Source of the DNA: Cryptomeria japonica
Lineage: Eukaryota > Streptophyta > Pinopsida > Cupressales > Cupressaceae
Length of the DNA stretch: 22,500 nt
Direction of reading: 5' to 3'
Assembly: GCF_030272615.1 (NCBI RefSeq)
Contig: NW_026728907.1
Span: 387,501 to 410,000 of the forward strand
How positions within the stretch are numbered: the stretch's first letter is position 1; every line of letters starts with the position of its first letter. Made by a program: the position numbers and the translations under genes. The notes beneath the pieces are model-generated. The model was given only the letters and a program-made list of their open reading frames with translations, searched no databases and was not told the DNA's origin. Positions 1 to 9,475 of this stretch are shown here, one piece after another.

Positions 1-240
1 GTGATAGACGCCAACGAGCCCGCGCATAGCAATCGAGGTGTAAAAAGGGCGTTGAAGGCAGGAAGCCTGGACGAAAGAGGCTACGAGGTCACCTCGAAGC
101 GGTCTAAGAATCGGGCGCACTTGGGGCGACTACCAGTGCCAACCCCTTATCCCGCGGTGCGTCCGACACACAGAAATTTCCAAGGCGGCCAAGGAGCCTC
201 CCCGCATAGCAATCGGGGTGTGAGGTTACGGATGCAGCAT
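1..240. repeat. outlying, degenerate copy of the 188-bp spacer repeat
   Basis: Bases 86-240 align by eye with the 188-bp unit of the main array. They carry the same ordered landmarks: the GCGACTACCAGTGCCAACCCC block near 125, the TTATCCCGCG block, the TTCCAAGGCGGCC block and the GCATAGCAATCGGGGTG block near 205. Bases 1-85 hold a partial unit with a second GCATAGCAATCGAGGTG block near 25. The copy is more diverged than those in the array and is separated from it by short repeats. I see no gene here; the 80-codon open frame from base 1 is simply the repeat read through. Confidence 0.8.
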
Positions 241-524
241 TGATAGCAATCGAGGTGTGAGGCGAAGGATGCAGAAGTGAGAGCCGAGGGATGTAGCAGA
301 GATAGCAATCGGGGTGTGTGATGCAGAAGAGATAGCAATCGAGGTGTGCGGTGGGAAGGGCCCAGCAGCCAGAATGCATGAAGCGACGGATGAAGCAGTG
401 ATGACAACCGGGCTGTGAGGAGAGGAGGGATGCAGCCAAGAAAGCAATCAGGGCTCGAGGCAAGGGATGCATCAAGGATAGCAATCATGTTGTGAGGCGA
501 GATTCCAAAGGCTAAACGTGAGAG
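241..524. repeat. short degenerate repeats around the AGCAATCGAGGTGTG motif
   Basis: The motif GATAGCAATCGAGGTGTG, one small piece of the 188-bp unit, recurs every ~28-60 bases (near 243, 301 and 331, with weaker copies near 400, 445 and 477), joined by purine-rich linkers such as GAGGCGAAGGATGCAG. This looks like local slippage expansion of one end of the 188-bp unit. Open frames on the minus strand here are low-complexity artefacts. Confidence 0.65.
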
Positions 525-3500
525 GCTGCAGGGTCGACTCAGAGAGGTCTATGCATGTGAGAGGCTGAAAGCAAGGTCGACTCGGAGCGGTCTATGCATC
601 GGGCGCGCTTGGGGCGACTACCAGTGCCAACCCCTTATCCCGCGACGCGTCCGACAAAGAGAACGTTCCAAGGCGGCAGAGGAGGTTACCAGCCGAAGGA
701 TGCAGTAGCAATAACAGGTATAGTTCCGCGGCGGCCGAGAAGACTCACCGCATAGGAATCGGGATGCGAGGCGAGGGATGCGGCGGGAAGGCCCCGACGG
801 CTAAACGGAAGAGGCTGCAGGGCCGCCTCGGAATGGTCCAAGCATCGGATGCGATTGGGACGACTACCAGTGCCAACCCCTTATCCCGCGATGCGTCCGA
901 TACACAGATAGTTCCAAGGCGGCCGAGGAGCCTCACCGCATATCAATCGGGGTGCGAGGCGAGGGATGGGGCGGGAAGGCCCCAACGGCTAGACGGAAGA
1001 GGCTTCAGGGCCACCTCGGAATGGTCCAAGCATCGGACGCGCTTGGGGCGACTGCCAGTGCCAACCCCTTATCCCGCGATGCGTCCGATACACAGATGGT
1101 TCCAAGGCGGCCGAGGAGCCTCACCGCATAGCAATCGGGGGTGCGAGGCGAGGGATGGGGCGGGAAGGCCCCAACGGCTAGACGGAAGAGGCTTCAGGGC
1201 CGCCTAGGAATGGTCCAAGCATCGGACACGCTTGGGGCGACTACCAGTGACAGCCCCCTATCCCGCGATGCGTCCGATACGAAGATGGTTCCAAGGCGGC
1301 CGAGGAGCCTCACCGCATAGCAATCGGGGTGCGAGGTGGGGGATGCGGCGAGATGGCCCCAACGGCTAGACGGAAGAGGCCACAGGGCCGCGTCGGAATA
1401 GTCCAAGCATCGGACGCGCTTGGGGCGACTACCAGTGACAACCCCTTATCCCGCGATGCGTCCGATACGAAGATAGTTCCAAGGCGGCCGAGGAGCCTCA
1501 CCGCATAGCAATCGGGGTGCGAGGTGGGGGATGCGGCGAGATGGCCCCAACGGCTAGACGGAAGAGGCTGCAGGGCCGCCTCGGAATAGTCCAAGCATCG
1601 GACGCGCTTGGGGCCACTACCAGTGACAACCCCTTATCCCGCGATGCGTCCGATACGAAGATAGTTCCAAGGCGGCCGAAGAGCCTCACCGCATAGCAAT
1701 CGGGGTGCGAGGTGGGGGATGCGGCGAGATGGCCCCAACGGCTAGACGGAAGAGGCCACAGGGCCGCCTCGGAATAGTCCAAGCATCGGACGCGCTTGGG
1801 GCGACTACCAGTGACAACCCCTTATCCCGCGATGCGTCCGATACGAAGATAGTTCCCAGGCGGCCGAGGAGCCTCACCGCATAGCAATCGGGGTGCGAGG
1901 CGAGGGATGCGGCGAGATGGCCCCAAAGGCTAGACGGAAGAGGCTGCAGGGCTGCCTCGGAATAGTCCAAGCATCGGACGCGCTTGGGGCGACTACCACT
2001 GCCAACCCCTTATCCCGCGATGCGTCCGATACACAGATAGTTCCGAGGCGGCCGAGGAGGTGGGGGATGCAGCGAGATGGCCCCAACGGCTAGACGGAAG
2101 AGGCTGCAGGGCCGCCTCGGAATAGTCCAAGCATCGGACGCGCTTGGGGCGACTACCAGTGACAACCCCTTATCCCGCGATGCGTCCGATACACAGATAG
2201 TTCCGAGGCGGCCAAGGAGCCTCACCGCATAGCAATCGTGGTGCGAGGTGGGGGATGCGGCGAGATGGCCCCAACGGCTAGACGGAAGAGGCTGCAGGGC
2301 CGCCTCGGAATGGTCCAAGCATCGGATGCGCTTGGGGCGACTACCACTGCCAACCCCTTATCCCGCGATGCGTCCGATACACAGATAGTTCCAAGGCGGC
2401 CGAGGAGCCTCACAGCATAGCAATCAGGGTGCGAGGCGAGGGATGCGGCGAGAAAGCCCCAACGGCTAGAGGGAAGAGGCTTCAGGTCCGCCTCGGAATG
2501 GTCCAAGCATCGGACGCGCTTGGGGCGACTACCAGTGACAACCCCTTATCCCGCGACGCGTCCGATACACAGATAGTTCCAAGGCGGCCGAGGAGCCTCA
2601 CCGCATAGCAATCGGGGTGCGAGGCGAGGGATGCGTCGAGAAGGACCCAACGGCTACACGGAAGAGGCTTCGGGGCCGCCTCGGAATGGTCCAAGCATCG
2701 GACGCGCTTGGGGCGACTACCAGTGACAACCCCTTATCCCGCGACGCGTCCGATACACAGATAGTTCCAAGGCGGCCGAGGAGCCTCACCGCATAGCAAT
2801 CGGGGTGCGAGGCGAGGGATGCGGCGAGAAGGACCCAACGGCTAAACGGAAGAGGCTTCGGGGCCGCCTCGGAATGGTCCAAGCATCGGACGCGCTTGGG
2901 GCGACTACCAGTGACAACCCCTTATCCCGCGACGCGTCCGATACACAGATAGTTCCAAGGCGGCCGAGGAGCCTCACCGCATAGCAATCGGGGTGCGAGG
3001 CGAGGGATGCGGCGAGAAGGACCCAACGGCTAGACGGAAGAGGCTTCGGGTCCGCCTCGGAATGGTCCAAGCATCGGACGCGCTTGGGGCGACTACCAGT
3101 GACAACCCCTTATCCCGCGACGCGTCCGATACACAGATAGTTCCAAGGCGGCCGAGGAGCCTCACCGCATAGCAATCGGGGTGCGAGGCGAGGGATGCGG
3201 CGAGAAGGACCCAACGGCTAGACGGAAGAGGCTTCGGGTCCGCCTCGGAATGGTCCAAGCATCGGACGCGCTTGGGGCGACTACCAGTGACAACCCCTTA
3301 TCCCGCGACGCGTCCGATACACAGATAGTTCCAAGGCGGCCGAGGAGCCTCACCGCATAGCAATCGGGGTGCGAGGCGAGGGATGCGGCGAGAAGGACCC
3401 AACGGCTAGACGGAAGAGGCTTCGGGTCCGCCTCGGAATGGTCCAAGCATCGGACGCGCTTGGGGCGACTACCAGTGACAACCCCTTATCCCGCGACGCG

Positions 3501-4700
3501 TCCGATACACAGATAGTTCCGAGGCGGCCGAGGAGCCTCACCGCATAGCAATCGGGGTGCGAGGCGAAGGATGCGGCGAGAAGGACCCAACGGCTAGACG
3601 GAAGAGGCTTCGGGTCCGCCTCGGAATGGTCCAAGCATCGGACGCGCTTGGGGCGACTACCAGTGACAACCCCTTATCCCGCGACGCGTCCGATACACAG
3701 ATAGTTCCAAGGCGGCCGAGGAGCCTCACCGCATAGCAATCGGGGTGCGAGGCGAGGGATGCGGCGAGAAGGACCCAACGGCTAGACGGAAGAGGCTTCA
3801 GGGCCGCCTCGGAATGGTCCAAGCATCGAACGCGCTTGGGGCGACTACCAGTGACAACCCCTTATCCCGCGACGCGTCCGATACACAGATAGTTCCGAGG
3901 CGGCCGAGGAGCCTCACCGCATAGCAATCGGGGTGCGAGGCGAGGGATGCGGCGAGAAGGACCCAACGGCTAGACGGAAGAGGCTTCAGGGCCGCCTCGG
4001 AATGGTCCAAGCATCGGACGCGCTTGGGGCGACTACCAGTGACAACCCCTTATCCCGCGACGCGTCCGATACACAGATAGTTCCGAGGCGGCCGAGGAGC
4101 CTCACCGCATAGCAATCGGGGTGCGAGGCGAGGGATGCGGCGAGAAGGACCCAACGGCTAGACGGAAGAGGCTTCAGGGCCGCCTCGGAATGGTCCAAGC
4201 ATCGGACGCGCTTGGGGCGACTACCAATGACAACCCCTTATCCCGCGACGCGTCCGATACACAGATAGTTCCGAGGCGGCCGAGGAGCCTCACCGCATAG
4301 CAATCGGGGTGCGAGGCGAGGGATGCGGCGAGAAGGACCCAACGGCTAGACGGAAGAGGCTTCAGGGCCGCCTCGGAATGGTCCAAGCATCGGACGCGCT
4401 TGGGGCGACTACCAGTGACAACCCCTTATCCCGCGACGCGTCCGATACACAGATAGTTCCGAGGCGGCCGAGGAGCCTCACCGCATAGCAATCGGGGTGC
4501 GAGGCGAGGGATGCGGCGAGAAGGACCCAACGGCTAGACGGAAGAGGCTTCAGGGCCGCCTCGGAATGGTCCAAGCATCGGACGCGCTTGGGGCGACTAC
4601 CGTTGCCAACCCCTTATCCCGCGATGCGTCTGATACACAGATAGTTCCGAGGCGGCCGAGGAGCCTCACCGCATAGCAATCGGGTTGCGAGGCAGATTAT
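525..4700. repeat. 188-bp tandem repeat array, about 22 units
   Basis: The landmark GGGGCGACTACC recurs at about 611, 857, 1045, 1233, 1421, 1609, 1797, 1985, 2146, 2334 and then every 188 bases to 4590. The 611-857 interval is long (246) and the 1985-2146 interval short (161, from loss of the CCTCACCGCATAGCAATCGG segment). Units at 525-1200 are most diverged. Units at ~1200-2000 share a GAAGATAGTTCC and GATGGCCCC subtype. Units at ~2500-4600 are nearly identical and split into TTCGGGTCC (about 3040-3620) and TTCAGGGCC (about 3790-4560) subtypes. If the minus-strand promoter reading is right, the array lies downstream of the promoters, so it could be transcribed spacer. Since 188 is not a multiple of 3, the recurrent 70-94-codon frames cannot be a repeat protein. 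Confidence 0.95.
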
Positions 4701-5045
4701 TGGGAAGGGAACCCCCTGGGATGCGGCTCAAGCAGTGCCCAAAGGGACTGGAATGCGGAATCACATCGAGAGACCCAAATGCTATACGAGGGCTCAAATC
4801 GAATTATCGATTTGGCCACGACATGGACGCATCGGAACGACTACCTTTGCCGAACCACTCGCAATTGCATCCATACCGAAACCAATAGACATTTCCGTTA
4901 GAGCCCTCGCATAGCATTCGGGAATCTCGCATGCCCCTCTAAATCGACCAATGCTGGCGCTCAATGAAAATCCGAGCGCTACCACCGTTCGAGCGCCAGC
5001 ATTGGTCGAGTTAGAGGGGCACGGGGGAGAATGCTCCAGTCAACA

Positions 5046-5060
5046 CCTCCCCTATATAAG
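5046..5060 (-). promoter_or_regulatory. putative Pol I start motif, copy 1 (leftmost)
   Basis: The minus strand reads CTTATATAGGGGAGG. Known plant Pol I start regions contain TATATA(A/G)GGGG, so this is a close match. As the leftmost copy facing left, it is the best candidate for a gene promoter if 18S lies beyond base 1. The alternative is a Pol II TATA box on the + strand. No transcript evidence is available here. Confidence 0.5.
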
Positions 5061-5535
5061 TTATTTGTCCGATTCTCGCACAACCGTAGTCTGCCTCGTC
5101 GAATCAAACAACGGTCCCAGATTCCGACTTCCGTTCCGTAGAGACCCAAAAGCTAGATGGAGGCTCGCAAGAAAGAGAGTCGGCGCATAGCAATCGGGTT
5201 TCTCGAACGTTTAGGGACCGAGCTCACTTGCGGATAGGGCAAAATCCGCCAAGCAACCCAAAAGCTAGACGGGGGCTCGAATCGAATCGCCTAGGCGGCC
5301 ACAACAACGACGTGTTGGATCGACTACCAGTGCCAAACCATTCAGCAAGACTAGTCTGTGTCGAGGCCGGATAGAGATTCTCAGAGAGCGCCCGCATAGC
5401 ATTTAGGAGACCTGCCGCGTCCCTCACACTCGACAAATGGTGGTGCACGTTTATAAATCCGAGCGATCCCAACCCTTTCAAGCACCAACATCGGTCGAGA
5501 TAGAGGGGCACGGAGGGGGCTGCGTGAGACAACAC

Positions 5536-5550
5536 AGTCCCCTATATAAG
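5536..5550 (-). promoter_or_regulatory. putative Pol I start motif, copy 2 (variant)
   Basis: The TATATAGGGG core is intact, but the downstream AGG of the other copies is changed (the + strand has AGTCCCC instead of CCTCCCC). The flank GTTATTTGTCCGATTCTC on the + strand is conserved with copy 1. The change may weaken it. Confidence 0.45.
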
Positions 5551-5976
5551 TTATTTGTCCGATTCTCACACATCCGAAGAATGGTCATCAAATCGGACAA
5601 CAGCCCAAACTTCCGACTTCCGTCCCAGAAAGCCCAAGAGCTATCTAAAACGTTCATGGCCGGAACTCGATCGCGGCTATACCAGTCCGCCAAGCAACCC
5701 AAAAGCTAGACTGGAGCTCTAGTCGAATCACCTCTGTGGCCATTGCAAGGACGTGTTGGAGCGACTACCATTGCCGAACCATTCCGCAGGTCGAGTCCAT
5801 ACCAAGGCCGCATAGAGATTCACGATGAGCTCCTGCATAGCAATCAGGAGACTTGCCGTGTCCATCACAATCGATAAATCCTGGTGCAAGATTTTTGCAT
5901 CCGAGCGCTCCAACCAGTCGAGCACCAGCATCAATCGACATAAACGGGCACGGGGGGAGGATGCTCGAGAACACTA

Positions 5977-5991
5977 CCTCCCCTATATAAG
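5977..5991 (-). promoter_or_regulatory. putative Pol I start motif, copy 3
   Basis: This copy has the intact box with the GTTATTTG flank typical of the three leftmost copies. It lies 441 bases from copy 2. The region to its right changes to short repeats. Confidence 0.5.
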
Positions 5992-6079
5992 TTATTTGTC
6001 CGATTCTCAAGCAGCCGAAGTCTGGTCATCGAATCGGGTCAAAGACCACAACTTCCGACTTTACCCACAATGCAAGTCA

Positions 6080-6424
6080 TCGAATCGAACATCGGCCCCC
6101 GAGTCGGACTCCATGCGTATGTCAGGTCATCGGACCCAAATTCCGCCTTCCTGCGCATGGCGGGCCATCAATATCAACTCGGTCATCGGACCCAAACTCC
6201 GCCTTTTTGCGTATGGCACGCCTTCAAATCGGTCATCGGACCCAAATTCCGCCTTCCTGTGCATGGCGGGCCATCAACATCAACTCGGTCATCGGACCCA
6301 AATTCCGCCTTTCTGCGCATGGCACGCCATCAACTCGGTCATCGGACCCAAATTCCGCCTTCCTGCGCATGGCAGGTCATCGGACACAAATTCAGACCTC
6401 GCCAATATGCCTACGTATCGAATC
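6080..6424. repeat. ~50-bp tandem repeats around GGTCATCGGACCCAAA
   Basis: The phrase GGTCATCGGACCCAAATTCC followed by a CTGCGCATGGC block recurs about six times (near 6125, 6180, 6230, 6285, 6336 and 6377) at spacings of ~40-55 bases, alternating with GGGCCATCAA or CACGCCATCAA linkers. The same phrase sits once in each ~310-bp unit to the right, so this looks like a local expansion of part of that unit. All three forward frames stay open across it, which reflects absence of stop triplets, not coding. Confidence 0.85.
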
Positions 6425-6521
6425 GGTCATCGGACCCAACTTCCGACTTCATCCATACTGTAGGGTCTTTGAGGTTGGCGCGGTGCGCTCAACCCAGGGA
6501 GTCGACCCATCGAAGCATACA

Positions 6522-6536
6522 CCTCCCCTATATAAG
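6522..6536 (-). promoter_or_regulatory. putative Pol I spacer-promoter start motif, copy 4
   Basis: First box of the 310-bp units, with the full CCTCCCCTATATAAG sequence on the + strand. The flank changes here from GTTATTTG to GCTATTTG, and a GTCGAC site lies ~20 bases to the left. Confidence 0.5.
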
Positions 6537-6832
6537 CTATTTGTCCGATTCCCACACCTGTGTAGTTTGCACCTCTGACCAGGACATCGACCCCAACTTC
6601 CGAACTCGACTGCAACGACGGCACCAGCGCCTTGGTGCGCACCTTGCGACGCACAGTCCCAACATTCGCCTTCCTGCACATGGCAGGTCATCGGACCCAA
6701 ATTCCGACCTCGCGAGTATGCCTACATATCGAATCGGTCATCGGACCCAACTTCCGACTTCATCCATACCGTAGGGTCTTTGAGGTTGGCGCGGTGCGCT
6801 CAACCCGGGGAGTCGACCCAACGAAGCATACA

Positions 6833-6847
6833 CCTCCCCTATATAAG
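6833..6847 (-). promoter_or_regulatory. putative Pol I spacer-promoter start motif, copy 5
   Basis: Intact box in the second 310-bp unit, with the same CGAAGCATACA flank as copy 4. Confidence 0.5.
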
Positions 6848-7143
6848 CTATTTGTCCGATTCCCACACCTGTGTAGTTTGCACCTCCGATCAAGACATCG
6901 ACCCCAACTTCCGAACTCGCCTCCAACGACCGAACCAGCGCCTTGGTGCGCACCTTGCAACGCACAGTGCCAACATTCGCCTTCCTGCACGTGGCAGGTC
7001 ATCGGACCCAAATTCCGACCTCGCGAGTATGCCTACATATCGAATCGGTCATCGGACCCAACTTCCGACTTCATCCATACCGTAGGGTCTTTGAGGTTGG
7101 CGCGGTGCGCTCAACCCGGGGAGTCGACCCAACGAAGCATACA

Positions 7144-7158
7144 CCTCCCCTATATAAG
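7144..7158 (-). promoter_or_regulatory. putative Pol I spacer-promoter start motif, copy 6
   Basis: Intact box in the third 310-bp unit, exactly 311 bases from copy 5. Confidence 0.5.
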
Positions 7159-7454
7159 CTATTTGTCCGATTCCCACACCTGTGTAGCTTGCACCTCCGA
7201 TCAGGACATCGACCCCAACTTCCGAACTCGACTAAAAAGACCGCACCAGCGCCTTGGTGTGCACCTTGCAACGCACAGTGTCAACATTCGCCTTCCTGCA
7301 CATGGCAGGTCATCGGACCCAAATTCCGACCTCATGAGCATACCTACTAATCGAATCGGTCATCGGACCCAACTTCCGACTTCATCCATACCGTAGGGTC
7401 TTTGAGGTTGGCGCGGTGCGCTCAACCTGGGGAGTCGACCCATCGAAGCATACA

Positions 7455-7469
7455 CCTCCCCTATATAAG
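7455..7469 (-). promoter_or_regulatory. putative Pol I spacer-promoter start motif, copy 7
   Basis: Intact box in the fourth 310-bp unit. The 52-bp array begins ~105 bases to its right, on the upstream side if the box drives the minus strand. Confidence 0.5.
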
Positions 7470-7574
7470 CTATTTGTCCGATTCCGACACCTGTGTAGTT
7501 TGCACCTCCGCTCAGGACATCGACCCCAACTTCCGAACTCGCCTGCAACGACCGAACCAGCGCCTTGGTGCGCA

Positions 7575-8230
7575 CCAAAAGTGCGCACTTTTGGAGGGCA
7601 CTTTTCTGCGCTCCAAAGGTGCGCACTTTTGGAGGGCACTTTTTGGAGGGCACTTTTCTGCGCTCCAAAGGTGCGCACTTTTGGAGGGCACTTTTTGGAG
7701 GGCACTTTTCTGCGCTCCAAAGGTGCGCACTTTTGGAGGGCACTTTTTGGAGGGCACTTTTCTGCGCTCCAAAGGTGCGCACTTTTGGAGGGCACTTTTT
7801 GGAGGGCACTTTTCTGCGCTCCAAAGGTGCGCACTTTTGGAGGGCACTTTTTGGAGGGCACTTTTCTGCGCTCCAAAGGTGCGCACTTTTGGAGGGCACT
7901 TTTTGGAGGGCACTTTTCTGCGCTCCAAAGGTGCGCACTTTTGGAGGGCACTTTTTGGAGGGCACTTTTCTGCGCTCCAAAGGTGCGCACTTTTGGAGGG
8001 CACTTTTTGGAGGGCACTTTTCTGCGCTCCAAAGGTGCGCACTTTTGGAGGGCACTTTTTGGAGGGCACTTTTCTGCGCTCCAAAGGTGCGCACTTTTGG
8101 AGGGCACTTTTTGGAGGGCACTTTTCTGCGCTCCAAAGGTGCGCACTTTTGGAGGGCACTTTTGTGCACTCCAAAGGTGCGCACTTTTGGAGGGCACTTT
8201 TCCTGTGCTCCAAAGGTGCACACCTAGGTG
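7575..8230. repeat. 52-bp tandem array with palindromic core
   Basis: CTCCAAAGGTGCGCAC recurs at 7611, 7663, 7715, 7767, 7819, 7871, 7923, 7975, 8027, 8079 and 8131, exactly 52 bases apart, and then with shorter or changed spacing at 8169 and 8208. Each unit contains CCAAAGGTGCGCACTTTTGG, palindromic except for one G/T pair, and two GGAGGGCACTTTT blocks. The ten central units look identical. Because the unit has no stop codon in any frame on either strand and 52 is 3n+1, all six frames stay open for 220-336 codons; this is an artefact. The array interrupts the promoter units next to a GGTGCGCACC palindrome, from which it probably grew. Confidence 0.97.
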
Positions 8231-8351
8231 AGCACCTTCGACCACACCTTGTAGCACACCAAACTCTGACTTTCGACTTCATCCGCAATGCAGGGTCTTT
8301 GAGGTTGGCGCAATGCGCACAACCAGGGGAGTCGACCCATCAAACCCAACA

Positions 8352-8366
8352 CCTCCCCTATATAAG
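8352..8366 (-). promoter_or_regulatory. putative Pol I spacer-promoter start motif, copy 8
   Basis: First box right of the 52-bp array. It is intact, with ATTCTCATACATGCG on its right side. Confidence 0.45.
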
Positions 8367-8508
8367 CTATTTGTCTGATTCTCATACATGCGTAGCCTGC
8401 AGGAGCAATTAGGACATCGACCCCAACTTTCGGCTTCTAAACGAAAACAAGGTCTTTGAGGTTGGTGTAATGCGAACAACTAGGGGAGTCAACCCATCAA
8501 ACCCAACA

Positions 8509-8523
8509 CCTCCCCTATATAAG
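8509..8523 (-). promoter_or_regulatory. putative Pol I spacer-promoter start motif, copy 9
   Basis: Intact box. The neighbouring GTCGAC site is mutated here to GTCAAC. Confidence 0.45.
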
Positions 8524-8665
8524 CTATTTGTCTGATTCTCATACATGTGTAGTCTACAGGAGCAATTAGGACATCGACCCCAACTTTTGACTTCTTAACG
8601 AAAACAAGGTCTTTGAGGTTGACGTAATGCGCACAACCAGGGGAGTCGACCCATCAAACCCAACA

Positions 8666-8680
8666 CCTCCCCTATATAAG
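8666..8680 (-). promoter_or_regulatory. putative Pol I spacer-promoter start motif, copy 10
   Basis: Intact box, 157 bases from copy 9, with the GTCGAC site present. Confidence 0.45.
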
Positions 8681-8822
8681 CTATTTGTCCGATTCTCATA
8701 CATGTGTAGCCTGCAGGAGCCATTAGGACATTGACCCCAACTTTTGACTTCTTAACGAAAACAAGGTCTTTGAGGTTGGCGTAATGCGCACAACCAAGGG
8801 AGTTGACCCATCAAACCCAACA

Positions 8823-8837
8823 CCTCCCCTATATAAG
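8823..8837 (-). promoter_or_regulatory. putative Pol I spacer-promoter start motif, copy 11
   Basis: Intact box. The neighbouring GTCGAC site is mutated to GTTGAC. Confidence 0.45.
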
Positions 8838-9042
8838 CTATTTGTCTGATTCTCATACATGTGTAGCCTGCAACAACGATTAGGACATCCACCCCAACTT
8901 CTGAATTCGTCTGCGTTGACCGCACCAAAGGTGCACGCCTTGGTGCTCACCAAAATCCGACTTCCGACTTCTTCTGCTATGCGGGGTCTTTGAGGTTGGC
9001 GCAGTGCGCACAACCAGGGGAGTCAACCCACCGAATGCAACA

Positions 9043-9057
9043 CCTCCCCTATATAAG
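9043..9057 (-). promoter_or_regulatory. putative Pol I spacer-promoter start motif, copy 12
   Basis: Intact box after a longer 220-base interval that holds a GGTGCACGCCTTGG segment. The GTCGAC site reads GTCAAC. Confidence 0.45.
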
Positions 9058-9199
9058 CTATTTGTCTGATTCTCATACATGCGTAGACTGCAGCAATGAT
9101 TAGGACATCCACCCCAACTTTTGACTTCTTAAACAAGACAGGGTCTTTGAAGTTGGTGCAGTGCACACAACCAGGGGAGTCGACCCATCAAACGCAACA

Positions 9200-9215
9200 C
9201 CTCCCCTATATAAAG
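9200..9215 (-). promoter_or_regulatory. putative Pol I start motif, copy 13, with one-base insertion
   Basis: The rightmost box has an extra A (TATATAAAG on the + strand). The minus strand therefore reads CTTTATATAGGGG; the core TATATAGGGG is kept and only its upstream edge changes. Confidence 0.4.
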
Positions 9216-9290
9216 CTATTTGTCCGATTCTCATACGTGTAGTCTGCAGCAGCGATTAGGACATCGACCCCAACTTCCGAATTCGTTTGC

Positions 9291-9475
9291 ATTGACCGCA
9301 CCAAAGGTGCACGCCTTGGTGTGCACCCTGGAGTGCACTTTGGTGCTCACCTCGGTGCACACTTTGGTGTGCACCTCGGTGTGCACCAAAGGTGCGCACC
9401 TTGGAGCGCACCAAAGGTGTACACTTTGGAGCGCACCACATAGGGTCTTTGAGAGGTTGGCGCAGTGCGCACACC
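9291..9475. repeat. GGTGCAC/GTGCACC palindromic tract
   Basis: Alternating GGTG(C/T)(G/A)CACC and TTGG/CCAA blocks (for example CACCAAAGGTGCACGCCTTGG near 9300 and GGTGCGCACCTTGGAGCGCACC near 9400) form overlapping imperfect inverted repeats. The same vocabulary fills 12.2-22.5 kb. A GGGTCTTTGAGAGGTTGGCG block at ~9440 links it to the promoter units. Minus-strand frames across it are low complexity. Confidence 0.8.

Larger units (their letters stand above)
4700..6080. repeat. three long spacer units: decayed 188-bp unit plus promoter-like box
   Basis: Three diverged units of ~450-490 bp occur here. Each has a GACTACC(A/T)(G/T)TGCC block (near 4840, 5320, 5760), a later GCATAGCA(T/A)T block (near 4910, 5395, 5838), a GAGCGCT/CAGCACCA block, and then the CCCCTATATAAGTTATTTG box. 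The first two blocks are landmarks of the 188-bp repeat, so these units look like its relatives with extra promoter-bearing sequence. The palindromic pair GCTCGA/TCGAGC and the phrase AGAGGGGCACGG recur before each box. No open frame here looks like a gene. Confidence 0.8.
6425..7574. repeat. four ~310-bp promoter-bearing tandem units
   Basis: Four units repeat the order: GGTCATCGGACCCAACTTCC, TAGGGTCTTTGAGGTTGGCG, GAGTCGACCC, the CCTCCCCTATATAAG box, ACACCTGTGTAG, GACATCGACCCCAACTTCCG, and CGCCTTGGTGCGCACC. Boxes lie 311, 311 and 311 bases apart. The units differ by scattered substitutions. Each carries one box, one GTCGAC site and one GGTG(C/T)GCACC block. They resemble in layout the duplicated spacer promoters known in other plant rDNA spacers, although no sequence homology is claimed. 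Confidence 0.9.
8231..9290. repeat. six ~157-bp promoter-bearing tandem units
   Basis: Each unit runs GACATCGACCCCAACTT, a TTGACTTCTT block, GGTCTTTGAGGTTGGCG, CAACCAGGGGAGTCGACCC, the CCTCCCCTATATAAG box, ATTCTCATACATG and GCCTGCAG. Boxes are spaced 157, 157, 157, 220 and 157 bases apart. They are shortened relatives of the 310-bp units: the half from the CGCCTTGGTGCGCACC block through the GGTCATCGGACCC phrase is missing. The 220-base spacing near 8930 comes from a retained CCAAAGGTGCACGCCTTGG segment. No gene is seen. Confidence 0.92.

Noticed and set aside
2598-3822. Recurrent 94-codon minus-strand frames as a tandem small-protein family
   Set aside because: They are one frame of the 188-bp repeat; 188 is not a multiple of 3, and adjacent frames overlap by ~97 bases.
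7575-8230. CRISPR array
   Set aside because: Repeats are 52 bp head to tail with no variable spacers, and the context is plant 5S rDNA.
7360-8412. Long Cys/Phe/Ala- or Lys/Cys-rich frames over the 52-bp array as a repeat protein
   Set aside because: All six frames are open because the unit is stop-free; the six translations are the same unit in rotating frames.
5046-9215. Pol II TATA boxes for a tandem + strand gene family
   Set aside because: TATATAAG would fit, but no downstream frame is conserved between units, whereas the minus strand fits the plant Pol I motif. It is kept as an alternative, not as a call.
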